From Chitinivibrionia bacterium (GTDB lineage: Bacteria; Fibrobacterota; Chitinivibrionia; Chitinivibrionales; Chitinivibrionaceae), in NCBI GenBank assembly GCA_009779925.1, contig WRAZ01000004.1:1-64000 (forward strand): a DNA stretch of 64,000 nucleotides, in the 5' to 3' direction. The translations under genes were made by a program, and so were the position numbers. Below, in pieces: positions 43,866 through 53,247 of the stretch (positions within the stretch are counted from its first letter, which is position 1; the number at the start of each line of letters is the position of its first letter). The notes under the pieces are model-generated. The model searched no databases. It saw only the letters and a program-made list of their open reading frames with translations, and was not told the origin of the DNA.

Positions 43866-44822
43866 GTGAAAAAAAGAGTATTTTCTTTATTTTTTTCTTT
43901 TTCATTGTTCTGCACATTCGCATTCTCGGGGGAACTGCACATCGATTTGAATAATCTCGACCCTCTAACATCTGCGATTTTCAGAGGTGTGGAAGAAGCG
44001 TTCAACGTAAATGAAAAAGGGCTTGACGCTTTGCAAAGCGGCGATTTTGAAGAAGCCGAGCGCCTTTTCATACAAGCGGGCACAATAATTCCTATATATA
44101 GCGAGGCGCGAAACAACCTCGGCGTTGTTTATTTCAGTACGGGACGCGAACAAGAGGCAGCGCGAATTTGGAGAAATATCACTATGACCGACCCCGACTA
44201 TCCTCTGGCGTGGTTCAATCTGGGACTTTTCAATTTCAGAGCGGGAAACACTATGGAGGCGGAACGCTTGTTTGAAATCGCCTACTTGACAGACCCTGCA
44301 AACGAAGATATTTGGGAATTTTACGCATACATATTAGTCCTAAACAACCAAATCGAAAAAGCCATATCTATATTAGAAAGAAAAATTCCATCGCAAACAG
44401 CGTTAGAAATGCTTGAGGAAATACAGACGGCACGCGCGCAAGAAATGGCGACAGCCGAAGAACGCCGCGCTTTAACAGCAGAGGAACTCTTTAATATTGC
44501 ATTAGAATACCACTTGGCGGGAGATTTGCAAACAGCCGTCAAGCTCTACGAAGAAGTTTTGGCGAAAGACCGAAGATTTCACAGAGCTTGGAACAATCTG
44601 GGCGCGATATTCGGCTCAAGAGGCGAAATAGAAAGGGCGATTTCCGCATATAAGAATGCAACGGGAAGACGTTCCGACACAGCAGACGGCTATGTAAATC
44701 TGGTAAATATTTATTCTGCAACAGGCGATACGCGAAATGCCCGAAGATGGCTCAGACGAGGACTTAGACGGGCGCCGCAAAACGAATATCTTCTAATTTT
44801 CCAACAACAATTACAAGGATAA
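43866..44822 (+). CDS. Exported TPR protein
   Basis: 318-aa protein with signal peptide about 1-20 (LFFSFSLFCTFAFSG). GTG 43866 is chosen because AAAGGGAGG lies 6 nt upstream; ATG 43839 is further from any ribosome-binding site. TPR units at about 40-180 (EARNNLGVVYFSTGREQEAARIW) and 210-315 (HRAWNNLGAIFGSRGEIERAISAY). No enzyme motif is seen. It likely scaffolds envelope proteins. Confidence 0.82.
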   Translation: MKKRVFSLFFSFSLFCTFAFSGELHIDLNNLDPLTSAIFRGVEEAFNVNEKGLDALQSGDFEEAERLFIQAGTIIPIYSEARNNLGVVYFSTGREQEAARIWRNITMTDPDYPLAWFNLGLFNFRAGNTMEAERLFEIAYLTDPANEDIWEFYAYILVLNNQIEKAISILERKIPSQTALEMLEEIQTARAQEMATAEERRALTAEELFNIALEYHLAGDLQTAVKLYEEVLAKDRRFHRAWNNLGAIFGSRGEIERAISAYKNATGRRSDTADGYVNLVNIYSATGDTRNARRWLRRGLRRAPQNEYLLIFQQQLQG

Positions 44823-44895
44823 TTAAACAATGCGGCAATTTTACAAAGATTTGGCAAAAAATACAAAAAAACACGAAATAATCCGCAAAAGCGTT

Positions 44896-44918
44896 CTGCA
44901 TAAATTATATTCTTTGCG
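44896..44918 (+). promoter_or_regulatory. Promoter-like motif for peptide transporter operon
   Basis: CTGCATAAATTATATTCTTTG, a weak variant of the recurrent motif, about 50 bp before the substrate-binding protein ATG. Confidence 0.4.
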
Positions 44919-44963
44919 TTAATGACGGAAACTTTCAAAACTTGAAGGGAGTTATAATACAAT

Positions 44964-46877
44964 ATGAAACGACTACATCCGCTGATTTTTGCCTTAGCAA
45001 CGGCTTTGCTGATTACATCTTGCAAAACTGAAAGCGGCTCGACAGCAACAACACTGTCCGACGCGCTTGCTCAAGCGTGGAACTTTACGGAAACCGACGA
45101 CTCGGCAATGAACGAAAGAGAAGCGGCAATAGCGCGCTTACCGAGAGAAAGAACGCTCTTTTTGGTGGGCTTTCAATGGGGAACGCCTTTCTCGTTCAAT
45201 CCGCTGGGAAGCTGGCCCGACTTTCCTATTCGCCCCGAATTTAATTTGATGTACGAGCAACTGACCGTATTCAACTCAATGACCAACGAAATTGAGCCGT
45301 TAATCGGAAGAATTGACGAATCAAACAACGATTTTGTTTCGGTAATACTTAACCCCGCGGCAAGATGGAGCGACGGAAGACGCCTCACTTCGGCGGACGT
45401 TCTTTTTACCTATAATCTTAACCTTACAAATTCGGACGCGCCTTGCAGTTATATTTTAGGCGTAATAAGTCATTTGACTGTCGATACCGTAATGACAACC
45501 GTCAGAAACGAAAACGGCGACTCAATAAACGTTGTAATGGAAGAGCGCGTATTTGTTTGGGTGGACAAAGAAGACAGAAACAATCCGCTTTCGGTTTTGG
45601 ATTTGATTTCAACCGTGCCGATTTGGCCCCAACACGTTTTTGAACCGCTGTTGAGAGCCGCGGGCGGAAGAATTGCCGACGTTGTCCGCGACCCGATGAG
45701 CAGACCGCAGGTTGTAAGCGGACCCTACAACTACTTTATGCACTCAAATGAGAAAATCGTTATAAGAAGAAGAGACGATTATTGGGGTAATGACGCGCTC
45801 AGAGGCGGCAGATTGCCCGCTCCCGAATTTATTATCCACCCGATTTTCAAAGGAAACGAGCACGCCTCAACAGCTTTGAGACGGGGCGATTTGGATATTT
45901 CGTCGAACTTTATACCCAGAGTTTGGAGACACAAAACCGTGCATACTTGGTTTGACGGTCCTCCGTTCTACAAACCGGGCGCTATTCCGATGTTTATCAT
46001 AAATACGACCCAGTTCCCGCTTAATAACAAGCATTTCAGACGGGCGATGGCTTTTGCCATAAATTACGAAGACGTCAGAAATTTGGCGGTTTCGGGATAT
46101 TCGACCGAAATACAGTCGGGTTTGATTATGCCTTTTTCGGCGGAAGCGCAATTCTTCGATGAAGACGACGTTCAAAGATACGGCGCAACAAGATTTGACC
46201 CCGAAGCGGCAAAAAGAGAACTTGAACTCGGCGGTTTCACACCCGTATGGGACAGAAGAGGCAACCTCTCTCACGTTTTGGACGCAAACGGCGACACTGT
46301 TCCGCCAATCGGCATAATGTCGCCTTCGGGCTGGACGGACTTCGAGTCGGTCGTTCGGATTGCAGTTGACGGTATGCGCGCGGTCGGTATAGACGTTCGC
46401 CCCAATTTTGTGGACGCGTCGCGCTACTTTTCCGTAAAAGAAACGGGCGACTTCGATTTGCTTTTTGACACGCCTGCTTCAATGCGGTCAAAATCAACGC
46501 CTTGGGCGCGTTTTGAAGTGGTTATGAGCACCCGAAACTTCAGACCGATTGGTCAGAGAATGCAAAACAACGCAGGACGTTGGAACGACCCAAGTCTGCC
46601 GAACCACATTCCGCAAGTCGATTCGCTTCTTCAGGCAATTCCTTTAATGAATTGCGAAGCAGAACTAAAAGAAGCTTATACAAAACTGAACCGCATATTT
46701 ATGCAAGAACAGCCGACTATCCCCGTGGTTTACAGACCGGAAGAGTTTTATTCGTTTTCCACAAGATGGTGGACGAACTTTCCGACCGAGAGTAATCCTT
46801 ACGCACCGCCGAGAATGCCGGTTGCGTCTGCGGGAACGCGTATGCTTTGGGAAATTGTTCCGACAGGAGGTAGATAA
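44964..46877 (+). CDS. Peptide ABC transporter substrate-binding lipoprotein
   Basis: 637-aa lipoprotein (lipobox LITSC, Cys20) of the SBP_bac_5 family. NPAARWSDGRRLTSADVLFTYNL near 130-155 is the family signature, and GPYNYFMHSNEKIVIRRRDDYWG near 253 and FRRAMAFAINYEDVRNLAVSGYS near 355 continue the fold. It would bind oligopeptides or similar solutes in the periplasm and hand them to the permeases encoded next. Five genes with short gaps form the operon. Confidence 0.92.
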   Translation: MKRLHPLIFALATALLITSCKTESGSTATTLSDALAQAWNFTETDDSAMNEREAAIARLPRERTLFLVGFQWGTPFSFNPLGSWPDFPIRPEFNLMYEQLTVFNSMTNEIEPLIGRIDESNNDFVSVILNPAARWSDGRRLTSADVLFTYNLNLTNSDAPCSYILGVISHLTVDTVMTTVRNENGDSINVVMEERVFVWVDKEDRNNPLSVLDLISTVPIWPQHVFEPLLRAAGGRIADVVRDPMSRPQVVSGPYNYFMHSNEKIVIRRRDDYWGNDALRGGRLPAPEFIIHPIFKGNEHASTALRRGDLDISSNFIPRVWRHKTVHTWFDGPPFYKPGAIPMFIINTTQFPLNNKHFRRAMAFAINYEDVRNLAVSGYSTEIQSGLIMPFSAEAQFFDEDDVQRYGATRFDPEAAKRELELGGFTPVWDRRGNLSHVLDANGDTVPPIGIMSPSGWTDFESVVRIAVDGMRAVGIDVRPNFVDASRYFSVKETGDFDLLFDTPASMRSKSTPWARFEVVMSTRNFRPIGQRMQNNAGRWNDPSLPNHIPQVDSLLQAIPLMNCEAELKEAYTKLNRIFMQEQPTIPVVYRPEEFYSFSTRWWTNFPTESNPYAPPRMPVASAGTRMLWEIVPTGGR

Positions 46878-46880
46878 TAT

Positions 46881-48530
46881 ATGCTTAAGAATTATCCGAC
46901 GCTCAGATTTATCTTGCAGAGAGGAATTTGGTATTTCCTGACCTTTTTGGTCGCGGTAACCATAAACTTCTTTTTGCCGCGTTTCGGCGCAGACCCGATA
47001 GATTTGATAATGAGCCAACAGAGGGCGGTAGGAAGACAGGCGGAGCAGAGACGCACCGCCTATATGAAACAGTTCGGCTTGGTAGAACAAAGAAGAGTAG
47101 CCGTAACCGTTTCGGGTGAATTTTTGGTTGACGCGAATAATCAGCCGTTAAATTTGGAAACACTTGTAAGAAGCGGAGTTTTGTTTCCCGATACGCTTGC
47201 GCAATTATGGAATTCCACATTTACGATTACAAACCTTCCCGCTCTGCAAAGCGCGTTAAGGCTGATGAACGAAAAACGAGGCTTTGGTCTTCCAGGTTGG
47301 ATAGACCTTTGGGGCGGTTGTCCTGAAAGCGAACCCGACCAAGACGGAAATTTCCCTTGTTTGTCGGCAACCGGACTTGAAAACTTTATGAGAACCGAAT
47401 TAAGCGCGACCGACATTCTTTCGCTCCCCGGTATTACAATAAACAGAGGAGTTATGGTTTACACGGGCGACGCGGAAAGATTGCGCGACCAACTCGGCGG
47501 TTTTGCACTCATAAACGAGGCGTATCTTGTAAGAGACGGCGACGGCAATTTTAATCTGTATCAGTGGGACGGCGACGTTCAACAACCAAGATACATAAGA
47601 GTTTCAAGCGGTTCTAACGACGATATTATGGGAACTCTCAGTTTCTTGGCGGGAAGCGAAGTGCTTTACGAAAAACTTCCCGAAGAAGCAAACGACAAAA
47701 TTTTGTCTTCAGTAGTGCCAATTCGTCGCTCGCTGTTTGGGCAGTATATACAATATTTGGTAATGCTCTCCCGCGGAGATATGGGAACGTCCCTCATTCG
47801 CTACCCGCAATCGGTCGGCGAAATTGTAGCGAGCGCAGTTCCTTGGACTATCGCGCTTCAATTCCCCGCAATACTTTTCGGCTGGATTGTCGGAAACGTT
47901 TTGGGTGTGTTGGCGGCGTATAAACGCGGAATGTTCGACAAAATACTTTTCCCTTGCGCGCTTTTAACAAACTCTATTCCGATGTTTGCATTCGGTATGC
48001 TTTTGGTATATGTTTTTGCGGAAGGATTTGGAATTTTCCCGTCAAGCGGAGGTTATGCAATGGGAGTCATACCGAGTTTCTCCATAGCGTTTATCTCTTC
48101 GGCGGCATTCCATTACGTGCTCCCCTTCCTTTCACTTTTCCCGATTTTTGCGAGCGGTCAAGCGACAGGTATGAGAACTATGGGTATTTACGAACTTGGA
48201 ACAGGCTACGTAAAATACGCAAAAACTTTGGGTGTTTCGGAAAACAGAATTTTGATGTATATCTTCAGAAATGCAATGCTTCCTCAATTAACAGGTTTGG
48301 CTTTGGGCTTGGGAACGATGGTGGGCGGCGCGCTCATTACCGAAATGATTTTCTCATATCCCGGACTTGGCTCAACGCTTTTGAGCGCAGTGCAAAACAA
48401 CGACTACCCGCTTATTCAAGGCGGCGCGTTGCTTGTGATGATAACAGTTCTTATTGCAAACTTAATAGTGGACTTGCTCATTGGGTTCTTCGACCCGAGA
48501 GTAAAAGCCGGATTGTCGTCGGGGGTGTAA
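46881..48530 (+). CDS. Peptide ABC transporter permease with large inserted domain
   Basis: 549-aa DppB/OppB-type permease. The first membrane helix (IWYFLTFLVAVTINFFLPRFG) is followed by about 225 residues of soluble, mostly polar sequence (about 40-285, with LPGWIDLWGGCPESEPDQDGNFPC) before the normal transmembrane core. The permease motif EAA-loop region is YVKYAKTLGVSENRILMYIFRNAMLPQLTG near 440-470. Usual DppB is about 310-340 aa, so the insertion accounts for the excess. It may sit in the periplasm and contact the binding protein (inference). Confidence 0.88.
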   Translation: MLKNYPTLRFILQRGIWYFLTFLVAVTINFFLPRFGADPIDLIMSQQRAVGRQAEQRRTAYMKQFGLVEQRRVAVTVSGEFLVDANNQPLNLETLVRSGVLFPDTLAQLWNSTFTITNLPALQSALRLMNEKRGFGLPGWIDLWGGCPESEPDQDGNFPCLSATGLENFMRTELSATDILSLPGITINRGVMVYTGDAERLRDQLGGFALINEAYLVRDGDGNFNLYQWDGDVQQPRYIRVSSGSNDDIMGTLSFLAGSEVLYEKLPEEANDKILSSVVPIRRSLFGQYIQYLVMLSRGDMGTSLIRYPQSVGEIVASAVPWTIALQFPAILFGWIVGNVLGVLAAYKRGMFDKILFPCALLTNSIPMFAFGMLLVYVFAEGFGIFPSSGGYAMGVIPSFSIAFISSAAFHYVLPFLSLFPIFASGQATGMRTMGIYELGTGYVKYAKTLGVSENRILMYIFRNAMLPQLTGLALGLGTMVGGALITEMIFSYPGLGSTLLSAVQNNDYPLIQGGALLVMITVLIANLIVDLLIGFFDPRVKAGLSSGV

Positions 48531-48531
48531 A

Positions 48532-49365
48532 ATGAAACTACTTAAAAACTTACTGAAAGAGCCGGCATTTGTATTTGGCGTAGGGCTATTCTTTCTGACT
48601 ATTTTGATAGCGTTGCTCGGACCGCTTTTTGCGAGTATGGATATGGCGTCAAGGCATTTGCCATACTCTCCGCCGAGCGAAGGAATTGCATTGGGCTCCG
48701 ACCATTTGGGGCGCGATATGGTTTCTATGCTTATTGCAGGGCTTCAAAGTTCGCTGTTTGTCGGCTTTTTGGCGGGAATTATCGCAACGACAATCGGAAC
48801 ATTCTTGGGCGTTTACGCAGGATTTAAGGGCGGCTTTATCGACGACTTTATCAATATGGTGACCAACCTTTTCTTGGTAATACCGTCGTTTGTAGTGCTT
48901 CTTTTGATTTCTTCTTCACTCGAAGACGGACGTTCGTTGCAACTGATTGCGGTTATAATCGGCTTTACGATTTGGCCCTGGACTGCTCGTTCGGTGCGGG
49001 CGCAAACTTCGTCGCTGAAGAGTTCGGAGCATATAAATCTGGCAAGAGTAAACGGTGCAAATACTTTCTGCATCCTTACAAAACACATTTTGCCTTATTT
49101 GCTTTCGTACGTGTTTATGGTCTTTATCATTCAGGTCGCTTCCGGAATTTTGCAGGAAGCTTCTATAAGTATGCTCGGACTTGGACCTTACGACAGCGTG
49201 TCGCTCGGAATAATTATGAACGACGCAATGCGAAACGAAGCGTTGGGAGATGGAGCGTGGTGGGCGTTTGTTCCGGCAAGCGTACTCATTACTTCAATAG
49301 TATTTGCACTTTACGCACTTAACACTTCGATGGAAGGTGTGTTTAACCCCGCTTTACGGAAATAG
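48532..49365 (+). CDS. Peptide ABC transporter permease, DppC type
   Basis: 277-aa inner-membrane permease with about six helices. The EAA-like loop is SSEHINLARVNGANTFCILTKHILPYL near 160-185. LGSDHLGRDMVSMLIAGLQSSL near 47-68 is the DppC/OppC N-terminal hallmark. It starts one base after the previous stop (ATGA arrangement TAAAATG) and pairs with the insertion-bearing permease. Confidence 0.93.
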   Translation: MKLLKNLLKEPAFVFGVGLFFLTILIALLGPLFASMDMASRHLPYSPPSEGIALGSDHLGRDMVSMLIAGLQSSLFVGFLAGIIATTIGTFLGVYAGFKGGFIDDFINMVTNLFLVIPSFVVLLLISSSLEDGRSLQLIAVIIGFTIWPWTARSVRAQTSSLKSSEHINLARVNGANTFCILTKHILPYLLSYVFMVFIIQVASGILQEASISMLGLGPYDSVSLGIIMNDAMRNEALGDGAWWAFVPASVLITSIVFALYALNTSMEGVFNPALRK

Positions 49366-49374
49366 GAGAAAATT

Positions 49375-50349
49375 ATGCCAATATTTGAAGCAAAAAACTT
49401 ATCCCTTCACTATCTTACCCGTTTCGGCTCTAAAGTCCACGCGGCGGTAGATATTTCTTTTGAATTAAAGGAAGGCGAAATTCTTGGTATTGCAGGCGAG
49501 TCGGGCTGCGGAAAAACAACGCTTGTAAGCGGACTTTCGGGAATGTGTATCCCGCCTCTGCATTACACGTCGGGCGAACTTTTCGTAAACGGTCAGCCGC
49601 TTTTGGAACGCTCGCTCGAAGACATCCGCGAAAACGTCCTTGCGCGCGAAATTTCGATGATACCTCAAGGTGCGTACAACGCGCTTAATCCGACAAGAAA
49701 AATTAAGGATTTGGCGATGGACGTTCTCAAAAGCCACGAAAAAGGCAAAGTGAGCAAGAAAGAAATGTATCAGAGAATTCACAATCGCTTTGAACTTTTG
49801 GGGCTTGACACCGAAAAAGTGCTTAATTCTTACTCGGTAACCTTAACCCCCGGTGAAAAACAGCGCTCGGTAATAGGAATTTCGACCCTGCTTAACCCGA
49901 AAATGGTTATTGCGGACGAGCCGACTTCCGCGCTCGACGTCACAACGCAAAAGCAAGTTATCGGCGTTATTTTCGACTTGTTAGAGAAAAAAGTTTTCTC
50001 AACAATGATATTCATAACGCACGAATTACCGCTTCTTCGCCACGTTGCGGACAGAATTGCGGTAATGTACGCGGGCGAAATCGTAGAGTTGGGAACAAGC
50101 GAGCAGTTGGTATTCTCGCCGAAGCACCCATACACGCAAGCGCTTATGAGCGCAATGCTTTCGGCGGAAGAGGGCGCGAGAAAACGCAAACCCGAAGCAA
50201 TCGAAGGCGCTCCCCCAAGTCTTGCCGACAAAATTGAGGGTTGCCGTTTTGCGCCGCGTTGCAAATACGCGACCGACAGTTGCAGAAAGAATAAACAGGA
50301 AATTCGTATCGTTGATAATCGTCAAGTGAGGTGTGAATATGCCAAATAA
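49375..50349 (+). CDS. Peptide ABC transporter ATPase, DppD/OppD type
   Basis: 324-aa ATPase. Walker A GESGCGKTTLVSG near 41-53, Walker B VIADEPTSALDVT near 177, H-loop THE near 220. The usual LSGGQ signature reads LTPGEKQRSVIG, a departure from consensus in one ATPase of the pair. The Cys-rich C-terminus (EGCRFAPRCKYATDSCRKN) is the OppD-type iron-sulfur-like tail seen in this family. The last 11 bp overlap the next ATPase gene. Confidence 0.92.
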   Translation: MPIFEAKNLSLHYLTRFGSKVHAAVDISFELKEGEILGIAGESGCGKTTLVSGLSGMCIPPLHYTSGELFVNGQPLLERSLEDIRENVLAREISMIPQGAYNALNPTRKIKDLAMDVLKSHEKGKVSKKEMYQRIHNRFELLGLDTEKVLNSYSVTLTPGEKQRSVIGISTLLNPKMVIADEPTSALDVTTQKQVIGVIFDLLEKKVFSTMIFITHELPLLRHVADRIAVMYAGEIVELGTSEQLVFSPKHPYTQALMSAMLSAEEGARKRKPEAIEGAPPSLADKIEGCRFAPRCKYATDSCRKNKQEIRIVDNRQVRCEYAK

Positions 50350-51130
50350 AAATATATTTGAAGCAAAAAATCTCGTTAAGGAATTCGGGCAAGGTAAAAC
50401 GCGTAATACTGTGCTAAAAGGACTGAATTTTGAAATCGGAGACGGCGAAATTGTAACCATCGTAGGCGGTTCCGCCTGTGGAAAGTCTGTAATAGCAAAG
50501 CATCTTTTGGGATTTTTACAACCGACAAAAGGCGAATTACTTTACAAAGGTAAAAAAATAACCAATCAGCGCGACCATTGGCAAACAGTTCAGCCGATTT
50601 TCCAAGACCCGTTTTCGGCGTTCAATCAGTTTTTCTCTATTCGCTCGCAGTTAGAAGATTCGTTCAAGGTTTTATATAACAAACCAAGCAAAGCGGAAAT
50701 AAAAGACAAGGTTGACGAAGCGCTTTTGGCGGTAAACGTTATGCCGAGCGACCTTAAAGAGAAATTCCCCTTTGAACTTTCGGGCGGACAAATGCAGAGA
50801 ATGCTTCTTGCAAGAATTTTTGCCTTAAAACCGCAAGTTCTTATTGCCGACGAAGCGACTTCGATGGTGGACGCGTGCGTACGCGCAAATATTTTGGACT
50901 ATCTTATGAAACTCAAAGAAGAGTTGAATATGACCATAGTATTTATCACGCACGATATTGGTTTGGCGTATTACGTTTCCGACAGAATTTTCGTAATGCA
51001 CGACGGACAAATAGTCGAACACGGTACCCCCGACGATGTTGCGCTTAACCCCAAAAGCCCGCAGACAATACAGCTTTTGGAGGATATTCCCGATATTCAC
51101 AAAGACTGGGTAGTGCGAAAGAGAGCGTAA
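50339..51130 (+). CDS. Peptide ABC transporter ATPase, DppF/OppF type
   Basis: 263-aa ATPase with Walker A VGGSACGKSVIAKHLLG (a G-x-S-A-C-G-K-S variant), canonical signature LSGGQMQRMLLARI, Walker B LIADEATSMVDAC and H-loop THD. The canonical signature here complements the altered one in the previous ATPase, as in asymmetric heterodimeric transporters. ATG 50339 is chosen for GTGAGGTG. It ends the operon just before a strong terminator. Confidence 0.92.
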   Translation: MPNKNIFEAKNLVKEFGQGKTRNTVLKGLNFEIGDGEIVTIVGGSACGKSVIAKHLLGFLQPTKGELLYKGKKITNQRDHWQTVQPIFQDPFSAFNQFFSIRSQLEDSFKVLYNKPSKAEIKDKVDEALLAVNVMPSDLKEKFPFELSGGQMQRMLLARIFALKPQVLIADEATSMVDACVRANILDYLMKLKEELNMTIVFITHDIGLAYYVSDRIFVMHDGQIVEHGTPDDVALNPKSPQTIQLLEDIPDIHKDWVVRKRA

Positions 51131-51145
51131 TTGTTTTATATAGCA

Positions 51146-51181
51146 AACAAGGATACCCAATCAGGTATCCTTGTTTTTTTT
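51146..51181 (+). terminator. Intrinsic terminator of peptide transporter operon
   Basis: Perfect 12-bp stem AACAAGGATACC/GGTATCCTTGTT with 6-nt loop, followed by a run of T. Confidence 0.95.
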
Positions 51182-51222
51182 ATTTTCAGCTAAATTCCGC
51201 ATTCTTTTCTCCTCGAAAAAAG

Positions 51223-51282
51223 TTTCGGTTATATCCGAAATTTATGTTATTTTACAAACAAAAATCGGTTATATCCGATTTT
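51223..51282. repeat. Twin hairpins with identical TTATAT loops
   Basis: TTTCGG-TTATAT-CCGAAA (51223-51240) and AAAATCGG-TTATAT-CCGATTTT (51261-51282), 20 bp apart, upstream of moxR. Shared core TCGGTTATATCCGA. They could be a repeated operator, or a bidirectional terminator in the second case. Confidence 0.6.
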
Positions 51283-51336
51283 TTCATTAAAATGCTTTAT
51301 TTTTCGCATTTTTCAAATAATTCCCCTCTCCAGTAA

Positions 51337-51356
51337 AAACAAATATTATTTTTACC
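51337..51356 (+). promoter_or_regulatory. Promoter-like motif for moxR
   Basis: AAACAAATATTATTTTTACC, an instance of the recurrent motif, 22 bp before the ATG. Confidence 0.55.
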
Positions 51357-51378
51357 GCAAAATTAAGGAGAAAACTGT

Positions 51379-52362
51379 ATGGATATTACACAACTTAATG
51401 AACAAATTCGCGAGAAGAGCGCTTTTACAACGTTAATTCGTCAAGAAATGGCGAAGGTAATTGTCGGGCAAAAAGATATGGTGGACAAAATGCTTGTGGC
51501 TCTGCTTTCGGGCGGGCATATTTTGCTTGAAGGTCTGCCGGGACTTGCCAAAACGCTGACAATTTCTACCCTTGCAAAAATTATAGACACTGATTTCAAG
51601 AGAATTCAGTTTACACCCGATTTGCTTCCTGCGGATTTGATAGGAACATTGGTTTTCAATCAGAAAACCAGCGATTTTGTGGCGAAAAAAGGACCGATTT
51701 TTTCTAACTTTATTTTAGCGGACGAAATTAACCGCGCTCCCGCAAAGGTGCAATCCGCCCTTTTGGAAGCAATGCAGGAAAAACAAATAACCATCGGCGA
51801 CACCACGTACAAACTATCGGAGCCGTTTTTGGTTATGGCGACCCAAAACCCCATCGAACAGGAAGGGACTTATCCCCTGCCAGAGGCGCAAGTCGATAGA
51901 TTTATGCTTAAAGTTAAGGTTGATTATCCGACCCGCGAGGAAGAATTGGAGATTTTGTCTCGGATGGGCGGCGGCAATATTCCGGAGGTCTCGAAAGTTG
52001 CGACTGCGAAAGAAATAATCGGCGCGCGCGAGGCGATAAAAGAGATTTATATGGACAAAAAAGTGGAAGAATATATCGTTGATTTGGTGTTTGCGAGCCG
52101 CGAACCCGAAAAAGCGGGAATTAAGGATTTGGCGGGACTTATTGAGTATGGAGCAAGTCCGCGCGCGACTTTGGCGCTGACAAAAACCGCAAAAGCGAAC
52201 GCGTTTATTAACGGACGAGGCTACACAACGCCCGAAGACGTTAAGGCTGTCGGTTTTGATGTTTTAAGGCACAGAATTGCCCCGACTTACGAGGCGGACG
52301 CCGAAAATGTGAGCTCGGAAGATATTGTTCGCAAGATTTTTGATTCGGTCTTAGTGCCGTAA
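51379..52362 (+). CDS. MoxR-family AAA+ ATPase
   Basis: 327-aa AAA+ ATPase. Walker A LEGLPGLAKTLTISTLAK near 47-65, Walker B FILADEINRAPAKVQSALLEAMQEKQIT near 113-141, sensor-1 MATQNPIEQEGTYPLPEAQVDRFM near 152-175, all typical of MoxR. MoxR proteins usually act with DUF58 or von Willebrand-A proteins on maturation of metal or envelope proteins; no such partner is downstream, where a ribosomal operon begins after 100 bp. Two TTATAT hairpins and a promoter motif lie upstream. Confidence 0.92.
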   Translation: MDITQLNEQIREKSAFTTLIRQEMAKVIVGQKDMVDKMLVALLSGGHILLEGLPGLAKTLTISTLAKIIDTDFKRIQFTPDLLPADLIGTLVFNQKTSDFVAKKGPIFSNFILADEINRAPAKVQSALLEAMQEKQITIGDTTYKLSEPFLVMATQNPIEQEGTYPLPEAQVDRFMLKVKVDYPTREEELEILSRMGGGNIPEVSKVATAKEIIGAREAIKEIYMDKKVEEYIVDLVFASREPEKAGIKDLAGLIEYGASPRATLALTKTAKANAFINGRGYTTPEDVKAVGFDVLRHRIAPTYEADAENVSSEDIVRKIFDSVLVP

Positions 52363-52399
52363 TTTACGAATTTACAAAAATATCTTGCGCGCGGTGGTT

Positions 52400-52419
52400 G
52401 GCATATAATATTTTATGCC
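52400..52419 (+). promoter_or_regulatory. Promoter-like motif for rpsP operon
   Basis: GGCATATAATATTTTATGCC, a recurrent-motif variant that is palindromic at both ends, 42 bp before the GTG of rpsP. Confidence 0.5.
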
Positions 52420-52460
52420 GTGATTTTTGAGAAAAGTAAATAAAAATACAAGGAGTTATT

Positions 52461-52709
52461 GTGGTACGTATTCGTCTTGCACGCGGCGGAAAAAAGAAAA
52501 AGCCGTTTTACAGAATAGTCGCAGCCGACAGCCGTGCGCCTCGCGACGGTCGTTTCCTTGAGGTTTTGGGATATTACAATCCCGTTAGCGAGCCCAAGGA
52601 TTTGAAATTGAACATCGAAAGAGTGGATTATTGGGTTTCAGCGGGCGCGCAAATGTCGCAAACTGCTGAAAATTTGCGCAAAAAAGCATTGGAAGCTAAA
52701 TCGGCGTAA
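52461..52709 (+). CDS. rpsP: 30S ribosomal protein S16
   Basis: 82-aa ribosomal protein starting at GTG 52461, 7 nt after [46 protein letters not shown] is the universal S16 N-terminal block. First gene of the classic rpsP-rimM-trmD-rplS operon, seen here intact and in the usual order. Confidence 0.98.
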   Translation: MVRIRLARGGKKKKPFYRIVAADSRAPRDGRFLEVLGYYNPVSEPKDLKLNIERVDYWVSAGAQMSQTAENLRKKALEAKSA

Positions 52710-52716
52710 GACTGTT

Positions 52717-53247
52717 ATGCGCGTAAATTCGGACGATTTTGTAGCCGTTGCGACAATAGGCAGGCCGTTCGGGCTAAATGGCGGCGCTTCTTTGTTCGTT
52801 ATCGGAGAGACCTTGCTTGACGCCGATTTGCCGATGAAACTTTGGGTCGCAAACGTCGAAAAAGAAGCAAAAGAAATTACTCTTCTCGAAATAAGCGGCG
52901 GCGGAAGCAATCTGCGCTGTTTTTTTGAGGGAGTAGAAGACAGAGACGAAGCGGATTTGTTGAAAAACCAAACGCTTTATCTGGAAAAAGAACGCTTGCC
53001 GAAGTTAGACGACGGCGAGTATTATTTTAGGGATTTGGTCGGACTTTCGATAGAAAGCGAGACGGGCGAAGTTTTAGGCTCGGTGAAAGAAGTTTTTAAC
53101 TATCCGACAACCGACGCGTTTGATGTTAAGCTTTTAAACGGAAAAACGATAACTATTCCCTTCAATAAAGAGATTGTAAAAAAAGTGATTGTCGGCGATA
53201 AAAAAATAGTGGTGGATAGCGACAGAATAAGCGAGCTGACTTTTTAA
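52717..53247 (+). CDS. rimM: Ribosome maturation factor RimM
   Basis: 176-aa factor for 30S assembly that binds S19. VAVATIGRPFGLNGGASLFVIGET matches the RimM N-terminal domain, and the PRC-barrel part has DGEYYFRDLVGLSIESETGEVLGSVKEVFNYPTTDAFDVKL near 95-135. It ends one base into the trmD ATG. It lies between rpsP and trmD as in most bacteria. Confidence 0.96.
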   Translation: MRVNSDDFVAVATIGRPFGLNGGASLFVIGETLLDADLPMKLWVANVEKEAKEITLLEISGGGSNLRCFFEGVEDRDEADLLKNQTLYLEKERLPKLDDGEYYFRDLVGLSIESETGEVLGSVKEVFNYPTTDAFDVKLLNGKTITIPFNKEIVKKVIVGDKKIVVDSDRISELTF

